From Acidobacteriota bacterium (GTDB taxonomy: Bacteria > Acidobacteriota > Blastocatellia > Pyrinomonadales > Pyrinomonadaceae), in NCBI GenBank assembly GCA_019639135.1, contig JAHBSL010000001.1, positions 62,001 through 126,000 on the forward strand: a stretch of 64,000 nt of DNA, in the 5' to 3' direction. Both the position numbers and the translations under genes were made by a program. Positions 9,553-19,334 of this stretch are shown piece after piece; position 1 is the first letter of the stretch; each line of letters starts with the position of its first letter. The notes under the pieces were generated by a model that did no database searches, had not been told where the DNA came from, and saw only the letters and a list, made by a program, of their open reading frames with translations.

Positions 9553-10506
9553 TCATACCGCACTATATGGCCCAAGAAATCGCTCACCATTAAAATGAAT
9601 GAGGTGCGACGGAGAGTCAGCTACCCACACTTCTGTTTCCCACGCGATTTCGCCAAGGTAGCGGCCCATCAACGTACGGTTCGGAAATGCCGTAACATAT
9701 ACAAGCCCGGCGGTCGAACCGGCGAACAGTTTCGATAACTCGTCATGACGTTTGCCGTCAACCGGTCCGTGACTCGTGACTGCTTCAATCAAGAGCAGCC
9801 AGTTTTTCTCCTCGAAATAGAGAACAACGTCCGGCATCTTTCCGTGTGAATCCAAAGTGATACCAAGTCTCGCGAGCATTGGCTCATCGAAGTAACTCCA
9901 CTTGTCGCGTGTATCGCCGGCATAAATCAGACTGCTGCCCGGTGCGAAGCGTGAAGCGAAGTCCTCGATGATGGCCCGAATCAGTTCACTATGCTCGCCA
10001 GGGCTCAGGGTGATTTGCTTTTCCGGCGCGATCTTAACCGGTATCCGAATCTGGTCACGCTCTTTAGCATATCGAAAAATAAGCGTATCCCGTTCGGTCA
10101 GATAGTCTTTCAGATTTTTTCGCCACGCACGTGTTCCATAGGAGCGAAGCACGGAGAGCACTGCAGGTTCTATCTGATAAACAGTGCTCGGACTATTCAC
10201 CGGACGATCAGGCTTGTCTGGGTTGCAAAGGGCGATGCCGGCATCGCAGAACTGGTGCATGGTCTGGCGGCGGAACGTCTCGCGGGTGTTAGGTGCGTAC
10301 TCCTTGCCGTAGTGCTTGCGAGCCCAATCCATGATGGGCGTGATGCCCACAAGCGGGTTTTCTGCGTCGGCCCACGCCTTGCCCGGCGAGAGGTTCAACA
10401 GGGCCAGTAGCGAAAGTGCGGAACGCTCGTTTTGCTGTGCACTTGGCAGGCCTAGGGCAATAATTATCTTCCGTGCGGCCTCGATATAGTCGTTCTTTTT
10501 GTTCAT
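9553..10506 (-). CDS. type II restriction endonuclease, BsuBI/PstI family
   Basis: The 317-residue protein matches BsuBI/PstI-type enzymes, which cut CTGCAG. The N-terminal half (to about 160) is the recognition/helical domain (PNTRETFRRQTMHQFCDAGI). The C-terminal half has the nuclease core: YAGDTRDKWSYFDEPML, then the PD-(D/E)xK-like residues in KMPDVVLYFEEKNWLLLIEA (Asp, Glu, Glu), followed by VTSHGPVDGKRHDELSKLF, a family hallmark. Its ATG overlaps the methyltransferase stop by four bases (ATGA), so methylase is made first. Recognition of CTGCAG is inference from the family. Confidence 0.9.
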   Translation of the reverse strand: MNKKNDYIEAARKIIIALGLPSAQQNERSALSLLALLNLSPGKAWADAENPLVGITPIMDWARKHYGKEYAPNTRETFRRQTMHQFCDAGIALCNPDKPDRPVNSPSTVYQIEPAVLSVLRSYGTRAWRKNLKDYLTERDTLIFRYAKERDQIRIPVKIAPEKQITLSPGEHSELIRAIIEDFASRFAPGSSLIYAGDTRDKWSYFDEPMLARLGITLDSHGKMPDVVLYFEEKNWLLLIEAVTSHGPVDGKRHDELSKLFAGSTAGLVYVTAFPNRTLMGRYLGEIAWETEVWVADSPSHLIHFNGERFLGPYSAV

Positions 10507-11987
10507 CCGATCAGGGATTCCAGTTTGGCATCGATCTTATGCTGCGTGAGCGAATTCTGCCGCAAGGCCCAGTCACCAAGCTCGATAAGGGTTTCCCGTT
10601 TTGGGTACTTCATCAGTTTTAGGTCGGTCGCATTTACCTGCGTGTGTCCATTAAAGCTCCTGAAATTCTCATCAACTGCCGTTGTGTTCAGGAATACGGC
10701 GAGGCCACGGGCAAGAGCTTCGGGCAATCCTCGCTTCTCGGCATGGAAGACGTTCAAATGATTCTCGAAACCCAGCATGGACACGTCACCGAAAGCACCT
10801 GGCTCGACCACGCTCGCTACGATCCGACGCCTTTCTTCCTTGGACGAGAAGCGGCGAACGACACAGTAGAAGCCGCTCGGGTAAAGCCATTTTTCTGTCT
10901 CGGCGTTGCGCTCGATTGCGTTTGGCTTCTTCATATCCTCGATGGGCCATGTGGTGCCTGTGCTTTTGAAATGGCTAGGATACAGCAAGGGAACGGTGCC
11001 GTTACCGGGCATATCGCGTAGGTGTTCTTTAAGTCTGAAATCGACAACCGGCCCGGTGGATACCGTGATGCCGAGGTCGGCCAGCGTGCGGCAAATCGCC
11101 TCGGATCGCTCAATGGCGTTCTTTTCAGGGGACGTGGGGACGTGAATGAACCGCCCCGGAGCATCGGGGAACACGATCCGGTCGAATGGATGTTCGTGAG
11201 TCACAAGATCGAAAAAGGTGTCATCGGTCGATGTTGAAACGGTCACCGGTCCTTGTTTGCCGCCCCGCTCTAAGCGGATAATAATGTTCTCTTGCAGAAC
11301 CTCGTCATCCTTAAATGCCTTGCTGCGCGACTCGAACAGGTGTATGTGACGGAGGGCCGCACGATCAAGAATGAAGTCGCGGAACGGCTTGTAGTATGGG
11401 CCGTTGCAAAAGCTACGCGGGATAATGGCAACGATCTGACCACACGTTGCTGCCTGAGCAACAGCCAAAGCAACGAAGGCGCTATACAAGTTCACAGTTT
11501 CGATGCCAACGCGGCGCAAGGCGGCCCTATACAGCGAATTGCTGTTTATCTTTCTATATGGAGGATTAAGTATTGCGTGTGTGTAGCGCTCTAATGGTGA
11601 CGAGAACAAACTTCCTGACAAGGATTCGACCGAGAAATGAACAAAGTCTTCCTGACGGATATTGGCTGTGAAATCCCGATTGTCATAGTACCTTTCCAGC
11701 GTGTGAGCCAAATGTACCGTCAAGCTGGCATCGAATTCAAAGGCGTCTAATATAACACCACTGAACTGAAAGCCTCCTTGCGTCCATCTACGCAAAAATG
11801 CATCCGATAGCGAGCCTATTCCCGCCCCGGCGTCCAGAAGTCGGCATAAACCTTTATCATTCGGGAAAAGGCTCGCCATGAAGTCCGCCGTTCTTTCGGA
11901 TGTGAAAAATTGCCCGAACCGCGATTTTTTTGCACGTTCGGTGCTTTTAGACAGAAGCACTCGTTTCTGTTCAACGGCTGACTGCAA
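10503..11987 (-). CDS. adenine-specific DNA methyltransferase of the BsuBI/PstI-type R-M system
   Basis: The 494-residue enzyme would methylate the site cut by the adjacent nuclease. Motif I is in LLDAGAGIGSLSDAFL (about 47-62), motif IV is NPPY in HAILNPPYRKINSNS (about 140), and the YGQFFT-like motif X is SRFGQFFTSERTADFM at the N-terminus, so it is a gamma-class N6-adenine enzyme (Eco57I/PstI type). The start codon is TTG at 11987, supported by AAGGAG eight bases upstream. It precedes and overlaps the nuclease gene. No controller protein gene is visible. Confidence 0.9.
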   Translation of the reverse strand: MQSAVEQKRVLLSKSTERAKKSRFGQFFTSERTADFMASLFPNDKGLCRLLDAGAGIGSLSDAFLRRWTQGGFQFSGVILDAFEFDASLTVHLAHTLERYYDNRDFTANIRQEDFVHFSVESLSGSLFSSPLERYTHAILNPPYRKINSNSLYRAALRRVGIETVNLYSAFVALAVAQAATCGQIVAIIPRSFCNGPYYKPFRDFILDRAALRHIHLFESRSKAFKDDEVLQENIIIRLERGGKQGPVTVSTSTDDTFFDLVTHEHPFDRIVFPDAPGRFIHVPTSPEKNAIERSEAICRTLADLGITVSTGPVVDFRLKEHLRDMPGNGTVPLLYPSHFKSTGTTWPIEDMKKPNAIERNAETEKWLYPSGFYCVVRRFSSKEERRRIVASVVEPGAFGDVSMLGFENHLNVFHAEKRGLPEALARGLAVFLNTTAVDENFRSFNGHTQVNATDLKLMKYPKRETLIELGDWALRQNSLTQHKIDAKLESLIG

Positions 11988-12143
11988 AATGTTGTCTCCT
12001 TCGGTATTTCTATCGGATGGAAAACGTCAATGCTTTCGACAATATTCATAGAATACTTCATTTATTTTCAACACGTAAACTCGGTCCCCGATCTCCTTAA
12101 TTCGGGTGAGGTATCTCGCTGCTAATTCGTAATAAAGCGGCGA

Positions 12144-12458
12144 TCAGAAAGGTATGTCTGGTGTAAGTACGCTCGTATCGCCACCCGGCACGACGTAGTA
12201 CCGCACGTCTGTAGTTTGTTGAACCTTGATCTGCATCCTTGCACGGGTCAACGAATAGTAGTACTTGTCCACCTTCAACTTCTTAACGTCTGTACCATTG
12301 AGCGTTTGTTTTTGGCGATCCTTTCCAACAAACCCGACGCCGTACCGAACCTTGATCGTGGCTCCGCGAGGCGCTCGAAAATACGCAACGCCACCCGTAT
12401 TCCAAAACCATTCCAATGTTTCCCAAGTGCCAGCCTTAACACGTTTGGTCTTTAGCAT
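12144..12458 (-). CDS. small protein of unknown function
   Basis: The ATG at 12458 is chosen over the one at 12473 because GGAGGAGGAGA (12461-12470 on the reverse strand) is a perfectly placed ribosome site for it. The 104-residue product is rich in alternating polar and aromatic or aliphatic residues (ATIKVRYGVGFVGKDRQ, DKYYYSLTRARMQIKVQQ, VRYYVVPGGD), which suggests an all-beta fold. No signal peptide or membrane segment is seen. It is upstream of and parallel to the R-M pair, 156 bp away. It has no recognised family; the strong ribosome site makes it likely to be real. Confidence 0.55.
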   Translation of the reverse strand: MLKTKRVKAGTWETLEWFWNTGGVAYFRAPRGATIKVRYGVGFVGKDRQKQTLNGTDVKKLKVDKYYYSLTRARMQIKVQQTTDVRYYVVPGGDTSVLTPDIPF

Positions 12459-12596
12459 TTTCTCCTCCTCCATTTTGCTCTGCTTTCTAACTAGTCATAA
12501 GTAAGGCGTGGGCGATAGTATAACGAATTTAGTTGGTAATCAAGCTTTTGCCGCGACATTTGCACATCTAAGGCTAAAGTCACATTGTTGCTGTGA

Positions 12597-12625
12597 TTGA
12601 CAGTCGAAGGACCACAATATATTTT
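12597..12625 (+). promoter_or_regulatory. candidate sigma-70 promoter for the AAA ATPase gene
   Basis: A perfect TTGACA (12597-12602), a 17-bp spacer, then TATTTT (12620-12625). Transcription would start near 12632, giving a leader of about 180 nt. The rest of 12474-12813 holds no other clear element. Confidence 0.55.
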
Positions 12626-12813
12626 GCCAAGACACTTTGTTCACTCAGAAACAAATTGTAATTAAGTCGCTGGATCGCAGTCGTTGGAGCATCCATAACT
12701 TTGCAACTTTGCAATTCTCAAACCCGCCCTTCCAAATCATCCGTATCATCCATTTCTCCCGTATCTCACGGATCGGGGTTTTATTGTGCCGATGGGTGGG
12801 GGAGAATGGCGGG

Positions 12814-14181
12814 ATGAGAGATGAACTAGATACGATCCGGAGCGAAGACGACGATGATTTTGATGACGAGGCGGAGTCGCGGGAGCGGTATCCGTTTCTT
12901 TTTGATGATTATGATGAAAAGGGCGAAATGGATGAGTCCTGCTCCGAGTGGGGCGGAGTTTCGGCGGGTCTTGCTGCGGGTGATCCGGCCCGGATCGCAG
13001 AGCAGCCAAATGGCGGTGTATCAATTGGCGAATCGGCTAGAACCACTAACTCTACTGAGACCGCCGAACCAACCGAAACCACGGAAACCGCCGAGCCCGA
13101 TGTAGCCGACGGAACCGAAGAAGCGGACGAATACGCGGGCCAGCCGGACTATCATTTGCTTCCGCATTTGCCCGAGGATGTTCTTCCGCGGATGCGGTAT
13201 CGCCGCTATGACAGCATCTTTACGGCCAGCCCGGCGTATCTTTATTTCACAAACCCGAAGTTCAATGACCGCCGGCCGCGGCTTCTCGGCAGGTTCTGGG
13301 CCGAGGGCGACCTCGCCGTTCTGTTTTCCGATACAGGTGCCGGCAAGAGCATTTTAGCGACGCAGATCGCCCAATCGGTCGCCTCGGGCGTGGCCATCGG
13401 CGGCTTTGATCTCGACGTCGCATCACAGCGTGTCGTCTATTTCGACCTCGAGCTGACCCGCGAGCAGTTTGACCGCCGCTATTCCAACGACGACCCGAAC
13501 GCCCCGGCCAAGTTTCCCTTTCATCGCAATTTTATCCGCAGCCAGCCGCGGGCATATCACCAACTCCCGGAGGATTTCGGCACCGAGACCGAGTTCATCA
13601 CCGATTCGATCGTCCGGCTCGTCCGCTTTACCGAGGCCTCGGTCGTCATCATCGACAACATCACCTGGCTTAATAATTCGTCGCAGACCGGCAATGCCGC
13701 CTCGCGGATAATGAAGGCACTTGCCCGCATCCGGCGTGAATACGGCCTCTCGATCCTCGTCCTTGCCCATACGCCAAAGCGTTATGCCGCCTGGCCCTTC
13801 ACGCTCAACGACCTGCAGGGCTCGAAGATGATCGCCAACTTTGCCGATAGCGTCTTCGCCCTCGGCCGGTCGCGGCTGGGCGCGGACGTCCGCTACCTCA
13901 AGTGCCTAAAGCAGCGAAATACTCCCGCCGAACCGGACGACCGCGTCGCGACCTTGCGCATCAGGAAAGACGCCTGCTGGCTCGGGATGGAGTTCGAGAA
14001 CCTGACCGACGAACGCGACCACATCGGCTGGATGACCTCGCCGAAAGAGCCGGAAAAGATGATGCTGATCGAGAAGTGTATTGAACTCCGGAAGCTTGGT
14101 TTCTCTCAACGTCAGATCAGCGAACGGCTCGGCGTCTCCGCTCCGACCGTTCACAGGTGCCTAAAGGTGACAGCCGAATGA
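12814..14181 (+). CDS. RecA-like AAA ATPase (AAA_25/RepA type) with a C-terminal helix-turn-helix
   Basis: The frame is open from a TTG at 12637, but ATG 12814 with GGGGGAG nine bases upstream is preferred; this gives 455 residues. Residues 1-110 are acidic and low in complexity (runs of D/E and T-E-T repeats) and probably disordered. A RecA-like ATPase core follows: Walker A in FSDTGAGKSILATQIAQ, a strand VVYFDLELTREQFDRRY, Walker B in SVVIIDNITWL, and a histidine sensor in LSILVLAHTPKR. The last 40 residues hold a helix-turn-helix (FSQRQISERLGVSAPTVHR). The family includes plasmid RepA-type helicases and phage-like ATPases. A DNA-related role is likely; the exact function is unknown. Confidence 0.75.
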   Translation: MRDELDTIRSEDDDDFDDEAESRERYPFLFDDYDEKGEMDESCSEWGGVSAGLAAGDPARIAEQPNGGVSIGESARTTNSTETAEPTETTETAEPDVADGTEEADEYAGQPDYHLLPHLPEDVLPRMRYRRYDSIFTASPAYLYFTNPKFNDRRPRLLGRFWAEGDLAVLFSDTGAGKSILATQIAQSVASGVAIGGFDLDVASQRVVYFDLELTREQFDRRYSNDDPNAPAKFPFHRNFIRSQPRAYHQLPEDFGTETEFITDSIVRLVRFTEASVVIIDNITWLNNSSQTGNAASRIMKALARIRREYGLSILVLAHTPKRYAAWPFTLNDLQGSKMIANFADSVFALGRSRLGADVRYLKCLKQRNTPAEPDDRVATLRIRKDACWLGMEFENLTDERDHIGWMTSPKEPEKMMLIEKCIELRKLGFSQRQISERLGVSAPTVHRCLKVTAE

Positions 14182-14184
14182 AAA

Positions 14185-14248
14185 ATTTCACGTGTTTCAA
14201 CTGTTTCAGGTGTTTCATGTCTTTCAATCGTTTCAACCGTTTCAGATG
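14185..14248 (+). repeat. 9-bp tandem repeat, seven units with TTTCA core
   Basis: TTTCA recurs exactly every nine bases, at 14186, 14195, 14204, 14213, 14222, 14231 and 14240, with units such as TGTTTCAAC, TGTTTCAGG and CGTTTCAAC. The array starts four bases after the ATPase gene stop and ends 110 bp before the ftcD ATG. In one frame it encodes an F-x-C/R tripeptide repeat, but the ribosome site for ftcD lies well downstream, so it is probably non-coding. Confidence 0.8.
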
Positions 14249-14357
14249 CGAAAGCGATCCTTTAAAAATGAAACACCCGGCAAGGATACCGACCGGCGAA
14301 ATTGAATTCGCGGGCAAGCTGTGCACAAAATGTATGCAACCAATGGCGGAACATAAT

Positions 14358-16055
14358 ATGACGAGATTGATAGAGTGCGTGCCCAATTTCAGCGAGGGCC
14401 GGGACATGGGCGTGATCCGGCAGATCACGGACGAGATAGAGAAGATAGAGGGTGTGAAATTGCTGGACGTTGACCCCGGAGCGACGACCAACCGGACGGT
14501 CGTGACCTTTGTCGGCACGCCGGACGAGGTTGTCGAGGCGGCCTTTCAGGCAGTGCGAAAGGCACAGGAGCTGATCGATATGCGTGGCCACAAGGGAGAC
14601 CATCCGCGGTTCGGTGCGACCGATGTCTGCCCGCTGGTGCCCGTCTCCGGCATCACGATGGAAGAGACGGCCGAGTATGCACGCAGGCTAGGGCAGCGGA
14701 TCGGCGACGAGCTCGGCATCCCGGTTTATCTCTATGAGAACGCAGCCGCGAGCGAGACGCGGCGAAACCTCGCCAACTGCCGCGAGGGCGAATATGAGGG
14801 GCTGAAGGACCGCATCGCCTCGGCGGAGTGGCGGCCCGACTTCGGACCTGCGGAATTCACCGAAAGCGTCGCCCGCTCGGGAGCAACGGCGGTCGGAGCA
14901 CGGGATTTCCTCATCGCCGTCAACTTCAATCTCAATACGACATCGACCCGCCGGGCGAACGCCATCGCCTTCGACGTCCGCGAAAAAGGCCGCCCAAAAC
15001 GCGAAGGCCATCCAATAACCGGCAAGCCGATCTTGGACGAACGCGGCGAGCCGGTGATGATCCCCGGAACGCTCAAGGGCACCAAGGCGATCGGCTGGTT
15101 TATCGAAGAATACGGCATCGCACAGGTCTCGATGAACATCACGAACCTTTCGGAGACGCCGCTCCACGTCGCCTTTGACGAGGTAAGCAGCAAGGCGGCC
15201 GCACGCGGCATCCGCGTTACGGGGCTCGAGATCGTCGGGCTCGTTCCGAAAGCGGCGATCATCGAGGCGGGCAAGCACTACCTGACCAAGCAAAGCCGCT
15301 CGCACGGCATCGCCGAAAGCGAGATCGTCAAGATCGCCATCCGATCGATGGGGCTCGACGACCTCAAGCCCTGGAACCCGCAGGAGAAGATCATCGAATA
15401 CGTCCTTGCGGCCGAGAACGGCGGCAAGCGGCTCGTGGATATGACCTGCCGCGAATTTGCCGAAGAGACGGCGTCCGAATCGCCCGCACCGGGCGGCGGT
15501 TCGATTTCGGCCTACATGGGAGCACTCGGTGCCGCACTCGCCGCGATGGTCGCCAATCTCTCATCGCACAAGGCCGGTTGGGACGAACGCTGGGAGGAGT
15601 TTTCGGACTGGGCGGTCAAGGCTCAGGAGATAAAGGAAGAGCTCCTGCGGCTCGTCGATGAGGACACCGAGTCGTTCAACCGCGTGATGGCCGCCTTCGG
15701 CCTGCCGAAAGGAACCGAAGAAGAAAAAGCGGCTCGCAGCGAAGCGATCCAAGCCGCGACCTGGTACGCGACCGAGGTTCCGTTCCGGACGATGGAGCGG
15801 GCTTTGGAGTCATTCGAGGTGATTCGGGCGATGGCCGAGCACGGCAATCCGAACTCGGTTACGGACGCCGGCGTTGGAGCTCTATGTGCCCGCTCGGCGG
15901 TGATCGGGGCGTTCCTCAACGTCAAGATCAACGCCGCCGGGTTGAAGGACAAGGAATTCGCGGCGGAAATGCTCGCCCGCGGAGCCGACATCGAACGACG
16001 GGCGATCGAGCAGGAGGCCGAGATAATGGAGATAGTGAACGGAAAGATCAGCTAA
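14358..16055 (+). CDS. ftcD: bifunctional glutamate formimidoyltransferase / formimidoyltetrahydrofolate cyclodeaminase
   Basis: This enzyme moves the formimino group from formiminoglutamate to tetrahydrofolate and then releases ammonia, the end of one histidine-degradation route. The start is ATG 14358 with GGCGGA eight bases upstream; it gives MTRLIECVPNFSEGRD, the usual N-terminus. Residues to about 325 are the transferase (KGDHPRFGATDVCPLVPV carries the active-site His region). From about 365 (TCREFAEETASESPAPGGGS) to the end is the all-helical cyclodeaminase domain. The fusion is like the animal enzyme (541 aa). No other hut genes are nearby. cca follows five bases later in the same operon. 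Confidence 0.95.
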   Translation: MTRLIECVPNFSEGRDMGVIRQITDEIEKIEGVKLLDVDPGATTNRTVVTFVGTPDEVVEAAFQAVRKAQELIDMRGHKGDHPRFGATDVCPLVPVSGITMEETAEYARRLGQRIGDELGIPVYLYENAAASETRRNLANCREGEYEGLKDRIASAEWRPDFGPAEFTESVARSGATAVGARDFLIAVNFNLNTTSTRRANAIAFDVREKGRPKREGHPITGKPILDERGEPVMIPGTLKGTKAIGWFIEEYGIAQVSMNITNLSETPLHVAFDEVSSKAAARGIRVTGLEIVGLVPKAAIIEAGKHYLTKQSRSHGIAESEIVKIAIRSMGLDDLKPWNPQEKIIEYVLAAENGGKRLVDMTCREFAEETASESPAPGGGSISAYMGALGAALAAMVANLSSHKAGWDERWEEFSDWAVKAQEIKEELLRLVDEDTESFNRVMAAFGLPKGTEEEKAARSEAIQAATWYATEVPFRTMERALESFEVIRAMAEHGNPNSVTDAGVGALCARSAVIGAFLNVKINAAGLKDKEFAAEMLARGADIERRAIEQEAEIMEIVNGKIS

Positions 16056-16059
16056 GAAG

Positions 16060-17496
16060 ATGACCACAGAACGCGACATCCTCAACCTGGCAAACGCCAT
16101 CCGAGAGGCCGGCGGCCGGGCGATGCTCGTCGGCGGATGCGTCCGCGACGAGCTGATGGGCATTGCACCGAAGGATTGGGACGTCGAGGTTTACGGCATT
16201 GAACCGGAACGGCTTTCGGGGTTGCTCGAGGCTTTCGCGGCAACGCTCGGCGAGGAAGGCGTACTGGTGAACGCGGTCGGCGAGGTCTTTGCGGTCTATA
16301 AGCTCGGCCGCGACCTGGACGTTTCGTTGCCCCGCCGCGAGCGGAAGTCAGGGCCGGGCCATCGCGGCTTTGCGGTCGAAGGCGACCCGAAAATGTCGTT
16401 CGAAGAGGCGTGTTCGCGGCGTGATTTCACCGTTAACGCGATCCTGAAAGATCCGCTGACGGGCGAGATAGTTGATACCTTCGACGGCCGTGGCGACATC
16501 GGCCGAAAGACGCTACGGCACGTTTCGGACAAGACGTTTCCCGAGGATTCGCTCCGAGTGCTGCGTGCGGCCAAGTTCGCCGCCCGGCTTGAGTTCGGCA
16601 TCGCACCTGAAACTGCCGAGCTTTGCAGGTCGATCGACGTCACAGACCTTCCGCGGGAGCGCGTCTGGGGCGAGGTCGAGAAGATCCTGCTCAAGGCACA
16701 GCGGCCGTCGATCGGCCTGAAGTGGCTGTACGAGCTCGGCGTCGTTGATCAGCTTTTTCCCGAACTGAAAGCGTTGGTCGGAGTGCCGCAGGAGCCGGAC
16801 TGGCACCCGGAAGGCGATGTTGATGTCCACACGCTAATGGTCGTCGATGAGGCAAGAAAACTCATCGATGATCTGCCGTGTGAGAGGCAGGCCGCGGTAA
16901 TGCTCGGCGCGCTCTGCCACGACCTCGGGAAACCGGCGACGACGGAGAAGATCGACGGGCGAATCCGTTCGCTCGGGCACGATGAAGCAGGTATCGGCCC
17001 AACGCTTTCTCTTCTCGATACGCTTGGGATTTACACGCTCAATGGTTATGACGTTCGCGAGCAGGTGGTTGAACTCGTACGATATCACCTGAAGCCCGGC
17101 GAATTTTACAAGTCCGAGCAAAAAGGGAACAAGGTCGGCGACGGTGCTTTTCGCCGGCTCGCTAGGAAGGTAGAACCGGATCTGCTGTATCGAGTCGCAA
17201 AGGCCGATAGCCTAGGCCGCTATCCCGAGGGCGACCGAAGCAAGATGATCTTTGGCTCCGAGGCACAGGAGTGGTTCATTGAACGTGTTCGCGAACTTGC
17301 AGTTGAAAAGAAAGCACCCGAACCGATCCTGATGGGCCGTCACCTTATTGAAATGGGCCTAAAGCCCGGACCGGAGTTCAAACGCATCCTTGATGCGGTG
17401 TACGAACTGCAGATGGACGGCATCGTGGCTTCGCTTGGGGATGCCCGAGAAAAAGCCAAATTGTTCTTTGAAAAAAATGAGAGCCCGGTCGTATGA
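16060..17496 (+). CDS. cca: tRNA nucleotidyltransferase (CCA-adding type) with HD domain
   Basis: The protein adds or repairs the 3' CCA of tRNA. Residues 20-35 (MLVGGCVRDELMG) give the nucleotidyltransferase GG motif, KDWDVEVYG carries the DxD metal residues, and RRDFTVNAIL plus DPRG-like DGRGDIGRKTLRHV follow. EDSLRVLRAAKFAARL and ERVWGEVEKIL are the class II nucleotide-recognition helices. An HD phosphohydrolase domain (LGALCHDLGKPATT, around residue 285) is appended, as in E. coli Cca. At 478 residues it is somewhat longer than E. coli's 412. It follows ftcD closely and converges on rpoD, sharing a terminator region. Confidence 0.93.
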   Translation: MTTERDILNLANAIREAGGRAMLVGGCVRDELMGIAPKDWDVEVYGIEPERLSGLLEAFAATLGEEGVLVNAVGEVFAVYKLGRDLDVSLPRRERKSGPGHRGFAVEGDPKMSFEEACSRRDFTVNAILKDPLTGEIVDTFDGRGDIGRKTLRHVSDKTFPEDSLRVLRAAKFAARLEFGIAPETAELCRSIDVTDLPRERVWGEVEKILLKAQRPSIGLKWLYELGVVDQLFPELKALVGVPQEPDWHPEGDVDVHTLMVVDEARKLIDDLPCERQAAVMLGALCHDLGKPATTEKIDGRIRSLGHDEAGIGPTLSLLDTLGIYTLNGYDVREQVVELVRYHLKPGEFYKSEQKGNKVGDGAFRRLARKVEPDLLYRVAKADSLGRYPEGDRSKMIFGSEAQEWFIERVRELAVEKKAPEPILMGRHLIEMGLKPGPEFKRILDAVYELQMDGIVASLGDAREKAKLFFEKNESPVV

Positions 17497-17506
17497 CCGA
17501 GCTCTC
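17470..17506 (-). terminator. rpoD terminator in the cca-rpoD convergent junction
   Basis: The stem GAGAGC-x-CGGTC / GACCG-x-GCTCTC (17479-17506) has one internal mismatch and a 4-nt loop. On the minus strand it is followed by seven T residues (complement of 17471-17477). It overlaps the cca stop codon, and may also block read-through from cca. Confidence 0.8.
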
Positions 17507-17528
17507 AGATAAAATCGTTTTGGGATGC

Positions 17529-19262
17529 CTATTGTTTGCCTTCGAGGAAGGCCTTAAGCCTGCGAGACCGCGAAGGGTGTCGGAGCTTTCTTAGGGCTTT
17601 CGCCTCGATCTGGCGGATGCGTTCGCGGGTTACGGCGAAGTGCTGGCCAACCTCTTCGAGAGTGTGCTCTGAGCCGGTCGAGCCAAGCCCGAAACGCATC
17701 TTGATGACCTTTTCCTCACGCGGAGTAAGGGTTGCCAGGACCTCGTCGGTGATCTCGCGAAGGTTTGAGAAAGTGACCGATTCGGCCGGGTTCAGGATCG
17801 AGCGGTCCTCGATGAAATCGCCGAGATGTGAATCCTCCTCTTCTCCGATCGGGGTTTCGAGCGAAATCGGTTCCTGAGCGATCTTGAGCACCTTGCGGAC
17901 CTTCGAGACCGGAATGTCCATCCGCTTTGCGATCTCCTCACTCGAAGGCTCGCGGCCGAGTTCCTGCACCAATAGCCGAGACGTGCGAATCAGCTTGTTG
18001 ATCGTCTCGATCATGTGGACCGGGATGCGAATCGTCCGTGCCTGGTCTGCGATCGCACGCGTGATAGCCTGTCGTATCCACCAAGTGGCGTAGGTCGAGA
18101 ACTTGTAGCCACGACGCCATTCGAACTTATCGACCGCTTTCATCAGGCCGATGTTGCCTTCCTGAATAAGGTCAAGGAACTGCAGTCCGCGGTTCGTGTA
18201 CTTCTTAGCGATGGAAACGACGAGCCGAAGGTTTGCTTCCACCAGCTCTCGCTTTGCCTGATTGGTTTCCGCTTCACCAACGATGATCGTCTGAAGCGAA
18301 CGCTTGATCTCAAGAGCCGAGATACGATACTGCTCTTCAAACTCTGCAATAGCAGCCCTTTCGGCACGGATGGCAGCATTGATCTTCCGCTTATCCGCTG
18401 GAGTTACCTTTCCACGTGCGATCTTCCGCTCGTGCTTTTTGATCGAGGCTTCATGGGCCTTGATCTGCTCAACGACCTGCTTGATAGCAGAAATGAGGAT
18501 CTGAGTCGCGTATTCGGTCAGGTTGAGGGCCTTGATCTCGGCCGCCACTTCGAGCCGAAGCCGAGCGGTCTGCCGACGAAGCCGGAGAAGCTTTTTGCCC
18601 GGCTTTACCTTGCCTTTTTGAGCGGTCTGCTCTTTGACAAGTGCAGCCCAAGATTTGACAGCCAAGGCATAGGTCTTCTTGATCCGTTCGATGCCTTCGA
18701 GGGTCCAGCGGAGGTATTCTTCTGCCTTGTCCTCTTCAACCGAAATCTCGGCTTGTTCGGCAAAGATGACCGTCTCGCGAATGCTGTGAACGCCGTTCTC
18801 GAGTTCCGTTCCGAGTTCAATCAACCGCTCGACCGCTATTGGCGAACGCGAGAGTGCTTTCTGGGTCTTTATTTGCCCGCGTTCTATCCGCTTCGCGATC
18901 GCGACCTCGCCTTCGCGGGTAAGCAGCGGGACGATGCCCATTTCCCGGAGGTAAAGCCGGACCGGGTCGTTAGATTTATCGAGTGTTCCGGCAGAGAGGT
19001 CAAGGTCGAGGTCATCCTCGTCAACCGATTCCTCCTCGTCGTCCAATGCGAGGTTTTGTGCTCTTTCGAGCATCTGAGCGTCGCTTTCGGCTACCGAAAT
19101 GTTCGCACCTTCGAGGCGTTCGAGAACGTCTTCGATGTCCTCGGCCGACATCATGTTCTCGGGCATTTCACGGTGAAGCTCGTCGAGGCTCAGGAATTTC
19201 TTTCTTTTACCGATGGCCATCAAGCGGTCCATCAGGTCTTCTTTCTCGTCGTAATCGGCCAT
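17529..19262 (-). CDS. rpoD: RNA polymerase primary sigma factor (sigma-70)
   Basis: Housekeeping sigma factor. At 577 residues it has region 1.1-like N-terminus, region 1.2 ([22 protein letters not shown], about residue 98), a long charged non-conserved region (about 150-330), region 2 with [20 protein letters not shown] and the -10-recognition helix [20 protein letters not shown], region 3 ([18 protein letters not shown]) and region 4.2 ([20 protein letters not shown]). It lies downstream of dnaG in the same direction, the classic primase-sigma order. A terminator-like hairpin sits between them and may act as an attenuator. Confidence 0.97.
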   Translation of the reverse strand: MADYDEKEDLMDRLMAIGKRKKFLSLDELHREMPENMMSAEDIEDVLERLEGANISVAESDAQMLERAQNLALDDEEESVDEDDLDLDLSAGTLDKSNDPVRLYLREMGIVPLLTREGEVAIAKRIERGQIKTQKALSRSPIAVERLIELGTELENGVHSIRETVIFAEQAEISVEEDKAEEYLRWTLEGIERIKKTYALAVKSWAALVKEQTAQKGKVKPGKKLLRLRRQTARLRLEVAAEIKALNLTEYATQILISAIKQVVEQIKAHEASIKKHERKIARGKVTPADKRKINAAIRAERAAIAEFEEQYRISALEIKRSLQTIIVGEAETNQAKRELVEANLRLVVSIAKKYTNRGLQFLDLIQEGNIGLMKAVDKFEWRRGYKFSTYATWWIRQAITRAIADQARTIRIPVHMIETINKLIRTSRLLVQELGREPSSEEIAKRMDIPVSKVRKVLKIAQEPISLETPIGEEEDSHLGDFIEDRSILNPAESVTFSNLREITDEVLATLTPREEKVIKMRFGLGSTGSEHTLEEVGQHFAVTRERIRQIEAKALRKLRHPSRSRRLKAFLEGKQ

Positions 19263-19334
19263 AAGTCAAAACGATTTGGATTAAATGGGGTCCCAAACCG
19301 TTGTTTACAATAATTGTTTAAACGTTTCCGAACG

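Noticed and set aside
18015..19313. 432-codon ORF opposite rpoD
   Set aside because: Shadow of rpoD.
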